Source: Rosa chinensis (lineage: Eukaryota; Streptophyta; Magnoliopsida; Rosales; Rosaceae). From it: 64,000 nucleotides of DNA. A model generated the notes under the pieces. That model searched no databases, was not told where the DNA came from, and saw nothing but the letters and a program-made list of their open reading frames with translations. The DNA is taken from the NCBI RefSeq assembly GCF_002994745.2, contig NC_037090.1, positions 41,316,001-41,380,000 of the forward strand. Reading direction: 5' to 3'. The stretch's first letter is position 1. The number at the start of each line of letters is the position of its first letter. Positions 45,795-56,711 of the stretch are shown here, in pieces. Both the position numbers and the translations under genes were made by a program.

Positions 45795-47564
45795 CTATAT
45801 ACAAAGATAGATAGTTCAGGCATTAAGAAACGTCTCAAAATTTAGATTAAATTGAATGAAAATTCTTCTATGCACCGATGGTGCAAATGACCAAACACTT
45901 ATAAGATGATCTCAACCCTTAACATCTATAATTAATATTTTTTTAAGGGTGATGCTATTCACACACCTTTTTTTCTCTATTCAGACACCCCTTCTAATTT
46001 TCTGTTACTTTAATTTAAGCTTTTTTATAAATTACCTTAACTACCCTTCCTTGTAAATCTTTTTTTTTTTCTTTTTCTATTTGGCAATTCAATCATGAAT
46101 CAGTTCGGCTTAAATCAATTAAACATTCAACTATCTATTCATGTTGGTGTAAGTATACATCGGTGCAGTTATATTGACAGAACAAAAAGTCTTATTATCC
46201 AAGTGGTGATGATACCGATTGATCTATCGCATTAATTAGAAGCAACTGCCATGGACTTTCATCATCTCTCCAAGTGTTGGAATTTAGTTAGAATATTTCA
46301 AAATACTAGCTATATTTGAAACCTCCATTGGACATTTAATTGCAAATGACAATAGTCATTAACTCTCTTTGATTGTGATTGACACAAAGATTTCATCAGT
46401 TTACTCATATATCATTCATTTGTTCAAAGTCTGCAATTATGGTGGTTCCTTATTTGCTTTCTTCCGTTTTGATTTACTCATCAATATCAAGATATATATT
46501 GTCTTTCTGTTACATAAGTTACAGAGTTTAAATGTCATTCCTATTTTGACGTTTTGATTCTTCCTAATCAATGTCATAATATTCCTTTCGGTTACATAAG
46601 TTACATAGCTTAATTGCTATTGTTAAATTATCATTGCATTGATCATTCCTGCCACATATATAATCCCTAGCTTTCCAGATAAAAATACACAACAGAAATT
46701 CAACCTCCTTTGTTTCCTTTCCGAGCTCAAAGTATTCATGTGTTTCCTTTAATTTATCTATTCTATCAAAAGAAAGTTTCAAGCATTCGATACAATTCGA
46801 GTATTGTGAATGTACACCTACAAGGGTCGATGTTGTTGTACCCTGGAGAGTAGGGCGCCACAAACCTGCTACAACGAGATATTGTCTCTGAGGGGCGAAA
46901 TCTACTCTTAAGGGCAAGTGTTTACACGCCTCAACCTTAAACTCTTTTTGAAGTAATCATTTGGTAGCGGCTCGCAAATCTAAAAGATAAGTGTTGATCT
47001 TCTATTTCAGCTTATTATTGCATTCATGTGATTATATTTATTTACTAATAAAATATTATATTTGTGGAATTTTGTAGGAAATGAAATTTGGTGACGGAAG
47101 TAGCATCCATCGACCAAATTTTCCAACACCAAGTTGAATGAATCATGTAAGAATTCTTTAGTCAAACTAAAGCCATCAAACTTGACTCCGGCCATTAAAC
47201 TAAAGCCACAAGATTTCCTCAACCCGTTTCACGGTTCGAGAAATGTGCAAAGAAATGAGCCACAAGATTTCCTGCTCTCTCTAATGTAATCTTATTTGAT
47301 AATTATTTGAACGCTAGGTTTCGTAGAGGTTCATCCGGCTAATTTGTTTTTTCTTTAATTTTCTTGAAAAAAAAAAAAAAGCCTTTTCTCCTTCTAGTAC
47401 CATTACTATCACGAAAAAGCTAGTTCCATTCCTGTGTTGCAGCTTTACAAGTTAATTTTCAATTCAATAATTTCATTCAAAATCACGACTCGGATCCTCT
47501 GCCTGAAGTGAAGTACTATAGCACATGCAAAAAACAGAAATCACTACCGAAAACTATGATAGCA
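45795..47564. other. AT-rich intergenic DNA
   Basis: No recognised gene. A minus-strand frame at 46564-46917 (117 codons) has no family features I can name. The sequence GGGTGATGCTATTCACACACC near 45950 resembles a common dispersed plant repeat, but its ends were not found. Confidence 0.45.
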
Positions 47565-47687
47565 TGATGTAGTTTGCTCTGGCTTGCCACATGTTTTAGG
47601 CTCTGCTGGTTTCATCAATGAAGGTTTCCTTTGCCTCTGCTAGTTCTAGTAAAGCAAAGGCTCTTCTCATATGGAAAGCACGTCATG
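47565..47687 (+). pseudogene. N-terminal scrap of an LRR receptor kinase (paralog of 56712)
   Basis: Aligns with 56730-56860, the signal-peptide end and first residues of the LRR receptor-kinase pseudogene. Shared words are GCTAGTTC-GT/CTGAAGCA, GCTCTTCTCA and ATGGAAAGC, giving ALLIWKA beside ALLKWKA. The similarity stops abruptly where the gene-fragment mosaic begins at about 47688. Either a tandem paralog was cut by the insertion, or a piece was copied here. Confidence 0.65.
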
Positions 47688-47702
47688 GACTACTACACAA
47701 GA

Positions 47703-47985
47703 TTACATCAATGACGTTTTTCAAACATCATAAAAACCATTTAATGGCGTTTTTAAACGCTAGAGACGCCGTAATAACCGACGCCATTTTTTCCTAGGCA
47801 CATTAATGACGTTTTGAAAACGCCATTAAAGAAATTCAATGACGTTTTGAAAACGCCATCAAAGATATTCAATGACGTTTGAAAACGCCATTGAAATATT
47901 TTAACGACATTTCCAAAACGCCATTAAAAATATTTCCATGATGTTTTTTAAACGCTATGAAATTTTTTCCGACTTAAAAAAAAAA
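47703..47985. repeat. left array of TGACGTTTT/AAAACGCCA motifs
   Basis: Seven or so pairs such as AATGACGTTTTGAAAACGCC ATT, each close to a palindrome. The matching array is at 55912-56215. Confidence 0.85.
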
Positions 47986-47989
47986 ATTA

Positions 47990-50830
47990 GATAAATTGAT
48001 TTTTGATTAAATGCAGAAAATCAATTATAGTATTGGCTAGAATATTACACCTCACTATGATAATGTAACTCTGAATAAATAAAATCAGAAATATCCAATC
48101 CACAATACTTCCGTCATTGTAAATTTTATTAATAAATTCTTAAACAAGTAAGCTGGGCGGGGGGGGGGGGGAAGAGATAACACAGGTTGCTTTAGACTAG
48201 CTAAACCAGAGTATATGGAAGTGATGGAGAATAGCAACTGCTCTTGGCATTTATAGCATGTTGTATTCACTAGTTTTCCCTAATGCAGACAAAGAAATTT
48301 TCTCTCCCAGTGAGCTTGTTTCCCCCTGCATCCAAAATATATGGTCAAGGCAAGAAAGGCAACAAAGAAAACACATTATTCACAACATATCTGGGCTTCT
48401 TTCCAAAGTTCGGTGATGGACTATTTCCTGAATCTTAATCAATGTAAACGAAAGAAAACTAAAACTTTGTTTATTTGTGAAACGTAAATAATTTCTCAAA
48501 AGGACAACTACACTTGAAATATGTGCATGTACTTCTACCTGCAGAATGACATCAATTAATCGAATTACTACAAAAATTTTACTTATGAGAACCACTGCAT
48601 TCTAAATGAGCAACATACAAAATTGAAAAGAAAAATACTAGAGGGTAAGACATAATTGGAATACTAGTGGAGATACATGACAAGACAAAATACATTATGT
48701 TGAAGTTGTCATATAGAAAATTACAACTGACACAATCTATACCATCAAAGTAGAAGATCACAATGACAATATGACAATGATGACAATTACTAATCTCTAT
48801 ACCCTTATTTCTGTGCATTGCAAAAACCATAGAACTGCAACTTCAAGTACATTGGATTAAGAAAGAAACACATAGGGAGGTTCATGAAAGCCATACCTGA
48901 AGCAACAAATCGATATCCCCAGGCAAAGTGGGTTCTTGGCCAGGAAAGTAAGGATATTTACCAGCAGCTTAAAAACCCAAAAATCCATATTAATCATGCT
49001 GAAAAACATGAAAATAGAGAAATAAGCACATATACAAAGAGCTAATCTAAAGAATAACAAATAACATCTTTAGACAAAGAGCTTTATCAAACAAGATTGA
49101 CATGATATTTCAAGAAGTAAAAATGTGGTAGCGAAGTTGCTTTCTGCTACATTGACAATGGGTTGCCTGGCAAACTTACAAATAAATAACAGGAGTAGAT
49201 CTCGGCCGGCTTAGAGTTCTGAGTTTCAAAACATATGTATAAGCATTAGAAGAAGCATGAATAATTAGAATAATACAATACAGGAACAAACACTTGGTCC
49301 ACCTCTCCACCAATTACATTACACTCGTGATATTAGACTTACATATCGATGTGAATAGCATTCTTCTAGACCCATGGTTGTTTTCTCTACAAACCTGCTT
49401 AAGTGTTAACAAGAAATCCAGATAATAATGTTAATATTCAGTCTATTTCAACATACTAAAATTCAAGGATTGACACAATTGTGAAAGCCTTTCAAACACA
49501 TTGTTTCGTAACAAGGTTGCTGCAAATTTGAGAAAATTTCAGAAGATTGATAGCAAGAAAGAAAAATTCACCAACAACTACTCTTTCAGTGATTTCATGC
49601 AAAACTCTCCAGATTTGAAGTAGACATGTAAAACTACTATTTTGCAAAATTTCAGGTCATTCACAGTTCAAATGAGTGGTCAAACAAGAATCCAAAGTAG
49701 CAGAAAATACTGATTTCTGCAGAAATTCTGAAACAGTGCAGTAATTTCAAAATGGCATAAGTATTTCATTTTAACTCCATTTTTCATGAAACCAAGCTCG
49801 ATATGATCATTGAAGAGTCTATTCTAAGATATAAAAAACCAAAAGTAAAACAAGAAGTATAGGGTTTTTGAAAATCATGGAATAGCCCACTAGTTCAGCT
49901 TGGGTGCTGTCTTTGAGGCATAACTTCAACCACATGGTGTGCAGTAATTGAACTTGATCCTTCCCAGTCCTAATCATCCTAATGGAGTCACTGGACAAAA
50001 TTACCTTAAAATATGGTATACTCAAAACCAAAAATACTCAAAATCAAAACCTCTACAACGTGAAAATTGCCAGAACCTGGAACCCATCGAAATCCTTAAT
50101 AGAATCACACACTACTACAATAAGTTAATCAGACGACAGAGATTTGGATCACTACCACAAAGCGGGCATCCTTGGTTACGGTTCTAATATCTTCATTCCC
50201 AGTCTTCACTCTCATAATTGAAGACTGTTGAAACTCTGAAAAAATGTTAACAACTTACACATGTCTTTCTAGAAAATAGAAATGCACATACAACTTACAC
50301 ATGTACTGTAATTTCCATCCATGTACAAATATATAAGCCCTTCTGGAAGTTAAACTTAGAATATCAACAAATTTGCATGGGACAGTTTCAAGATGCAAAT
50401 TACCTTAACATAAAACTACATTACCTTTGCTTGCATATATTTATCTCTATCTGCTTGCAAATTGCTTCCTTATTTATTCAGCTGCAAGTCATGAAGGGCA
50501 AGGACACAATCTTGTAAGTCAGATGGTTTATAACCAGCAAGTCCTTGCAAGTCCCAAGCTTTGCAACATATCTAGAGGGATCAATAATCTTCAAAATATT
50601 TCTAACAGTCTCAATCAGTATTAACTATTAAGTTGCAAGATTTCAACTTTAGATAAAATTCACAAGCTCACAATTACTAAGTCTGCTACATTGTTTCTTA
50701 CTCAGGCACGAACCTCAGGCAGGATTGTGAACCTTGTAAGAAAAACCGCTAATGCAGCAATAACTGATGGTAGGAATCGAACACAGCAGTAGTCAAGCAA
50801 ACTCAGTTCCACAAGATAACCACCCGCGCG
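47990..50830 (-). other. intron-like DNA with one unidentified exon
   Basis: AT-rich. One exon-like block on the minus strand, about 48969-48898, encodes KYPYFPGQEPTLPGDIDLLL and ends in CAG before GTATGG. I do not recognise it. A poly-G run of about 12 lies near 48160. Confidence 0.35.
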
Positions 50831-52761
50831 CTATATGTCAAACACCTCCTGCACATTCTTTGCCTGTGTCAATAAAATTATTAAATAACTTTTCCTTTCT
50901 ACCTTATTACTTTCAGTTAAACAAACCATTACAAGTTGTCAAGCAAACATTTCCAAGATCATAAAACTGTTCACAGAGCTTATAGCTAATTTCTAGCATT
51001 ACAGGAAGCAAAGGCTTGCACCTGCCCAGGGTTTAACATTCAAGTCCCAAACCAAATCCCTAAGCAACCATACCTTTAAGGTATGATCCTCTTCAATGCT
51101 CTCTTCCAACCCAGCAAGTCCACCAAACGCAATCAATAGATGCCTAAAAAATTTCATTCAGTCAAATAACAAGTATAAGTGGATAAGCAGGTACAAATCT
51201 CTATTTATATAACTATACATTAGCTTCATGTTTCAATTTTTCTTAAAGAAAAGCAACGGAACCTGATATATCGATACTAATTATAGGTCCATGGTCCTCT
51301 TAAATACACTCAGAGCAATCAATTGTTAAACCAAAATATTCAACAGGAATTATGCCTACTAACCCTTTTAACCTTGATGCATCTTTACATATATGTATAT
51401 ATATGTATGTATTATATAGATATATTTTCTTAAAGCAATATATATATATATATATATATATAAAAAGAATGGCTGCCTCACGCCAAATCTTTGAAAAAGC
51501 TACTAGGCCACCTACTTGATTGGAAAATAACAAAAACCAGCCATTTTTAAAGTAGCAATTCAAGCACTTGTAGAAAAGTAAAAAAGGAAATGGAGAAGGT
51601 GGGGTGGGATGCGCTATCTATCTCATGTTACAGGAGGGAAGGATTTTTCTTCCATTGCGAAAGCCTGATGGAGAAAGAGATGAGATGTTCCTCACGGAGC
51701 TATCACCAGCTAGTCCTTAAGTTGCAAAGAGATGCAGCAAAAATGAAATTGAAGGAAGAATATGGCATGGTTCATTTTCATAACTTCTCCAACTTCAGAA
51801 ATTTCAATTGGCATGATGCATTTAGCAGGATATTAAAGGTGAGCTCACACCAATTTTCTACATATGCCCTGAAAGAAATCAGAGTTCGACAGATTGAAAG
51901 AGGTTCAAAACCCGTCCCACATACATCAAGAATCTCCCTATAAATAAGCAATCTAGTTGATGGACACAATATGCATCTAGCAAAGAGAACAACCACCATT
52001 TGTGGCTAAATACCAGCTACCCAGGAAAAGCAATACCCGCCTCATCTACAAGTACAATCTTATCAATTAATGGTTAGTACCTGAAAGCGGGTATAGTGAA
52101 ATCGGAGGAATTGATAATCTGACCATGCTCTGAGGTCCTAATCAAATGATCATAGCCACCCTGTCATTGAGATAATAGAAGTTGGTAAGGAAGGTCATAT
52201 CCGAACGATTAGAGACACAACAAGAATAGATAAGGCAAAGAGAGGCATAGAGTCAATGTATGGATACCTCGTATGGACATTCAGTCATTACCGAAGTGAT
52301 ATTGGAAGCGTAGCGCACTTTGTACCCCCAATACATCCCTGCTTCTTCCCTTGGCTTGGATGATGATACAACCTGCCATGATATATCTAGAAAAATGCCA
52401 TAGGAAAAAAAGCATTACGTATCTAAGATTCATACTAAAAGATGAAAAGAAACCTTGACTAACTATTAAGAAAGGAATCACCATAGTTAAAAGAATTCAG
52501 AACAAAACATTCATTACTAGCATCCAGATTCCAGCTGTCTCCCATAGCCATTGGAACTCTTGTTCCAGGATCACGACATTCTGCATATTGTCAACAAAAT
52601 CAATTAATCGCTAACTCCCGGGATTCAGAAAAACAAAGAAGAAAACTATCAGGCAATAACTCGTGAAAGACTAGCAAAACCATACAACGAGAATACCTTA
52701 CTCAAGCCCGCATCAACTAACGTCCCAACACCATCTGGAGATCTTTCCTTTAGTGTGACAC
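50831..52761 (-). pseudogene. SPOUT-type RNA methyltransferase fragment (C9orf114/SPOUT1-like), six exons
   Basis: Six minus-strand exons in order, each with AG/GT borders. 52761-52697: GVTLKERSPDGVGTLVDAGL. 52580-52519: CRDPGTRVPMAMGDSWNLDA. 52372-52268: VVSSSKPREEAGMYWGYKVR then YASNITSVMTECPYE. 52160-52081: GGYDHLIRTSEHGQIINSSD. 51143-51074: HLLIAFGGLAGLEESIEEDH. 50863-50831: KNVQEVFDI. This follows the C-terminal half of the plant/animal C9orf114 family, putative SAM-dependent RNA methyltransferases with an OB-fold insert and a trefoil knot; FGGLAGLEESIE is the knot region. The last exon stops (TAG) after FDI, where relatives continue with the cofactor-site stretch NTCPxQGSRTIR, so a key part is missing. 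The N-terminal exons are replaced by unrelated ones. Confidence 0.85.
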
Positions 52762-52956
52762 CTATGCATTAATGGCAAATATTTTCCATTACCAATATTA
52801 CAGAATTGGTCTAAAGTTTCAAATTTTAGGGTTATCAGCAATTGCATAAAGAGAAAAGTAAAATAAGTACAATTTTTTAGTGCAAGCAATCTCCTGCAGA
52901 CTTATCAACAAGAAAAGACTATAAACAAAGTTACATTTGATGTATTGCATAATCAC

Positions 52957-53710
52957 CTTCTCCAGGATGTATTATAGTTTTATACTTCTTTACAAAAGGA
53001 GAGTGTGCTTCTTCATTGAACTGCAAAGATCAAGCAAAATAGGGAGTCAACAAATGAGTAAAATTCACAGGGTATAAGTTCAGGTAAATAACCAAAAAGG
53101 CATCAGTGAAAAGAAACATATTGATTATCATAATGATATTACCTGTGATATGTGCTCTGCAGCTACAACCCTAGGTTCGACAACTTCATAGTTTGCAATG
53201 ACAAGTGTATTTGGAACACTTCCGTCGGTCTGACAAAAGTACAGGGGGAAGCAAAAACAAAGGGGATTTAAACGGACACAACAAAAATGTAAAAGAGGAT
53301 GATACAATAATACAAACCAAACAAGACGGCATGACATATGTGTAATGTGCTAACAAGTAATGACAATCAACATTTATGAAAATGAATGATACATTGAATG
53401 ACTGAATATATATGACATGAACTGAGTTAGTTTCCGAACACTGATTTTCACAATCAGATGCATCAGACTGACAGTTACCGAATCAGTTCACACTACATCA
53501 CTAACCGCCATCCAAAATCTAACAACTCAATAAGCAAGGTATAAACACGGCAATCATGAAACAAAATTCCAAAGAAATGTAAAAATTCCCCCTTCCGATC
53601 AAATAACAAAACAGAGTTTAGATGCTCAAAGAGGAAATCAACATTACCTGTTCAGAAAGATAAAGACGCTGAGGTTCTTGTAAGTAGCTTGGTCTAGCTA
53701 CGGACCCCAT
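52957..53710 (-). pseudogene. three exons of an unidentified gene, in phase with the SPOUT exons
   Basis: Exons 53710-53648 (MGSVARPSYLQEPQRLYLSE), 53229-53143 (TDGSVPNTLVIANYEVVEPR then VVAAEHISQ) and 52957-53020 (FNEEAHSPFVKKYKTIIHPG) have proper AG/GT borders and join without a stop. The last one joins in phase to the first SPOUT exon. These sequences are not the N-terminal part I expect for the C9orf114 family (which ends PHHLRKHEW), so I read this as a second source gene joined to the first. I cannot name the family. Confidence 0.5.
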
Positions 53711-54183
53711 CTACGAAAACAAAAAACCAATGGATTAGTTTCCACATACTCAAAAGTTCTAACATAGATATAGAGCTAATGGGGCCTTAAAAATGCAGCC
53801 TTTTGCAAAGAGTCTATCGTGTTTCCGTAGTACTTGTACTAAATCAGGACTTCCACAATTCTAAGAGCAATTCTATGAGTTCACAGATTACCCATCTATC
53901 TCTGTTCACTCATTAAACCGAAATTTCCAAATAAAATTGACATCTTGAATTCTTAAAAAAGCAACCTGAACCTGAACCACAATATGTGCAAACCCAATCA
54001 AAATCCTACATTCAATTAGTTTAAGCTAATTGCAGAAACTGGAAACCAATATTGAAAATCGATGTCATACATAAACCATAACCCTAATGCTGAATTCATC
54101 ATCCATAAGATCAAAGCAAAGAGAAACCAATCATCTGCGTTAGAGAAATAGAGAGAGAGAGAGAGAGAGAGGCAAAAAGGGAC

Positions 54184-54356
54184 CTGGAGTCCCGAAGCTT
54201 GGCGGTGGACTTCTTCTCGACGCTGAGAACGATGGTGTCGGTGCCATGGATGCTGACAGCAGCGTTACCCTTTCGCACGGCTTCGAGGGCGTACTCGACC
54301 AGGAAGAGCTGGCCGTCGGGAGAAAAGACTGTAATGGCCCTATCGTACCTAGCCAT
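54184..54356 (-). pseudogene. proteasome subunit alpha type-7 first exon
   Basis: The minus-strand exon starts at the ATG at 54356 with [20 protein letters not shown], then [20 protein letters not shown] and [18 protein letters not shown], and ends at a GTCCCT donor. It is the N-terminal exon of plant alpha7 (PAD1/PAD2-type) of the 20S proteasome. [19 protein letters not shown] is the N-terminal helix that forms the alpha-ring gate. A few positions differ from the usual plant sequence. The next alpha7 exon is not found; a (CT)n run follows, and the next exon-like block belongs to something else and is out of phase. The coding part is open, so this is a captured exon. Confidence 0.92.
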
Positions 54357-54516
54357 CTTTCTTCTTCTACTCTATTGCTTTCTTCTTCTTCCTCATGTAG
54401 ATTATTCAAGAAGTATTGTCTCACAAGATAAGCTGCTTTATCCGTCTCTTGCCAAAACTGCAGGAAAACTCAATTACAACATTGAAATTCAGCCCCATTC
54501 AATGAAATTGGAATGA

Positions 54517-54668
54517 ACCTGGAAGGGCCAAAGGTGAGGGCGATCGATGGAGTCGCCGCGCTTGAAATAAACCTTGACAGAAGAAGCGTCCGCGACCTAA
54601 AACCTCTTCTGCATCTCGGACGAGTAGGAGAGAGAAAGTGGATCTATGGGACACTCTACCTCCTCCAT
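54517..54668 (-). pseudogene. unidentified first exon upstream of the proteasome exon
   Basis: From the ATG at 54668 the minus strand reads MEEVECPIDPLSLSYSSEMQ, KRF, a TAG stop, then VADASSVKVYFKRGDSIDRP and HLWPFQV. The composition and the continuing frame suggest a captured first exon with one nonsense change. The family is not recognised. Confidence 0.4.
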
Positions 54669-54889
54669 CACTGAAGAGGATTTGGATTTCAGAGGATAAA
54701 GAATAGAAGCAAGGAGATCGAGAGACTGAAAGAGGTTTCAGGAGAGAGAGGGGTTTCGCGGGGGAAGAGAGAGATAGAGAAGGGAGGGGTTCGCGACTGA
54801 GAGAGCTCGAGAGAGGTTAGGTTTCGTTTTGTTTGTTTTTTTTCTTTTCTTTCAGACACGATGTGGCAAGGACTGGGTAAGGGCACAAT

Positions 54890-55454
54890 TAAACTTCAAT
54901 AAATTCTAAAGTTGCTCACACAACAGAAACCTCATCAACTGTCGTATGAGTGCACTACATAAAATCAAAATGCCAAAATATGGAGGGAAACATGGCGCCT
55001 ACAATATTTTGGCTCAAAATATTGCCGCCCAGTTCCAAGTTCACACAACAGAAAAATTTTAATATGTTGTCTGATGACCACAACTTACACTAGGCCTATC
55101 TAAGGGAAGACATTCAAGCAAGCTTACTCAAACTTTGGTGCTTAGTTTTTCAATCACACAACGGAAATAATGAAACCCGTTGTACCTAGTAGCCCAAATT
55201 TTAGTGTTTCAAGAGCCAACCAAGACTCCAAAGTGGAGGGAAATCTGCCGCTAAATTTTTTAACACTCAGACGACGGACAATACTTAATTTCGTTGTGCA
55301 ATGTAGTTTTGATAAAAAAGTTATCACTTTGTTGACATTCACACAACAGAATATCCCTAATACCGTTGTACAATCGAGCTTACTTAAACACACAACAGAT
55401 GATTTCTATTCTGTTGTGTGATTAGTGTTGTGTGATTAACTTTTTGTAGTAGTG
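54890..55454 (-). mobile_element. CACTA-type terminus with ACAACAGA subterminal motifs
   Basis: The plus strand ends CTTTTTGTAGTAGTG at 55454, so the minus strand starts CACTACTACAAAAAG, a CACTA (En/Spm) terminal repeat. The next 560 bp contains many CACACAACAGA and GTTGTGTGATT motifs in both orientations. A matching CACTACTACAAAAAG at the other end was not found in the window, so this is a lone end or a badly truncated copy. Confidence 0.7.
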
Positions 55455-55911
55455 ACAGTTCGAAAATACCAAACGAGATATCAAATAGACCCAATCACAT
55501 AGGGATTTTCAATGTGAAGAAAATGTGAGAAATTTCAATCAAATAGACCCAATCACAGAAAATACTCAATAGGAATAAAACCCAAGAGATATTTTAGATT
55601 TAACCTGTGAAATTTTGAGAGAGAGCTAGTCAGCCTCTTCTTCTTCTGCTTGATGCAAGAGAACAATGACTTGACGTACGGATAGACCTCGCCGTAACAT
55701 CTTCAGGAAGCAAGAGACGATAGATTGAGACCGAGGATGAAACTCGAGTTATTTCTGCTTCTTGCTCCAGATCAAGAAGAAAAGGGTTTAAGGGAGGGAG
55801 AGACGGAGAGAGAACAGAGAAGAAAATAGAAGAAAAAGAAAATTAAAGTTGATTGGAATGTGTGAACAAGAAAATAGGCTGGGTGCGGGCGGGCAATTTA
55901 AATATTTTCAA

Positions 55912-56215
55912 GTATGACGTTTACGGATTAGTAATGGCGTCTAACGGACGCCGTTTATTATTTCTTAGTATGACGTTTATAAACGTCATGGATTTGTCTA
56001 TGATTATAGTGTTTAACAAACGCTGTCTTTTATTTTTTTTTTATGGCGTTTATGGAACGTCATGTTGTTTAAATTTTTTTATGGCGTTTCAAAAGTGTCA
56101 CAAATCTTTTACTATAAAATTATTCATGACGTTTCAACCTGAAAACGTCATTAAAATGTTTTTTGCTGACGTTTTTACCAAAATGCCATAAAAAAACTGT
56201 CATTAAAAACTGTCA
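55912..56215. repeat. right array of TGACGTTT/AAACGCCA motifs
   Basis: ATGACGTTTATAAACGTCAT is a near-perfect palindrome here; others are TGGCGTTT, GAAAACGTCATTAAA and ACTGTCATTAAA (twice). It pairs with the array at 47703-47985. Confidence 0.85.
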
Positions 56216-56252
56216 TTAAAGGCTATCTTTACAGATCGATCTTCCACTAGTC

Positions 56253-56711
56253 CAAAAGTAAATAATTTAAGAAGAGACATAAACTTTACGACGGGAATAG
56301 CAACGTTTATATGTTTAAGCTCACTTGGCCATTCTCATATGAAGGAAACCCTCATTAACCACCAAAAAAGAATTGTTCCTATCAATTAATTTTGAGTTCA
56401 AGAGAAATGCAAAATTTCCAACTCACACTTCAATTCAAATAAAGATAACATGCAAAGACTAAACTAAAACTCCAAGTCTCCCCAAATTAACCAAAACAAT
56501 CATTTATTTTCTTGGTCTGAAACCAAAACCATCATAATCAAGAAAGAAGAAGTTAAAATAGACTTTTCAAGTCTGAATTCTGAACTAAGGTTTATGAAGA
56601 ACAGTAACTAAGGTTTATGAAGAACAGTAGGAAATGCAGCCATCCAGAGCACCATAAATAAAGACCAGAACAGATAGAAGGTTGTGCTCTATTTGTAACA
56701 CATACAAAACC
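56253..56711. other. upstream region of the LRR receptor-kinase pseudogene
   Basis: AT-rich. AAGGTTTATGAAGAACAGTA is directly repeated near 56590 and 56610. No promoter element could be assigned with confidence. Confidence 0.4.

Larger units (their letters stand above)
47688..56252. mobile_element. candidate gene-capturing DNA transposon (CACTA-like), boundaries tentative
   Basis: Arrays of TGACGTTTT and AAAACGCCATT in both orientations lie at 47703-47985 and 55912-56215 and bracket 8 kb of gene fragments that are all on the minus strand. Possible ends GGACTACTACACAAGAT (left) and, read in reverse, GGACTAGTGGAAGAT (right) pair imperfectly. No target duplication was found and no transposase is present. 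Subterminal arrays of short inverted motifs are typical of CACTA elements, and ACTACTACA-AAG is close to the CACTA consensus. The existence of a bracketed mosaic is visible; its class and exact limits are inference. Confidence 0.5.

Noticed and set aside
46564..46917. 117-codon minus-strand frame
   Set aside because: No recognised motif, biased only weakly, in AT-rich intergenic DNA; too little support.
47688..56252. A Mutator-like origin for this block
   Set aside because: No 9-bp duplication and no long terminal inverted repeats were found; the motif arrays fit a CACTA-like element better, though not conclusively.
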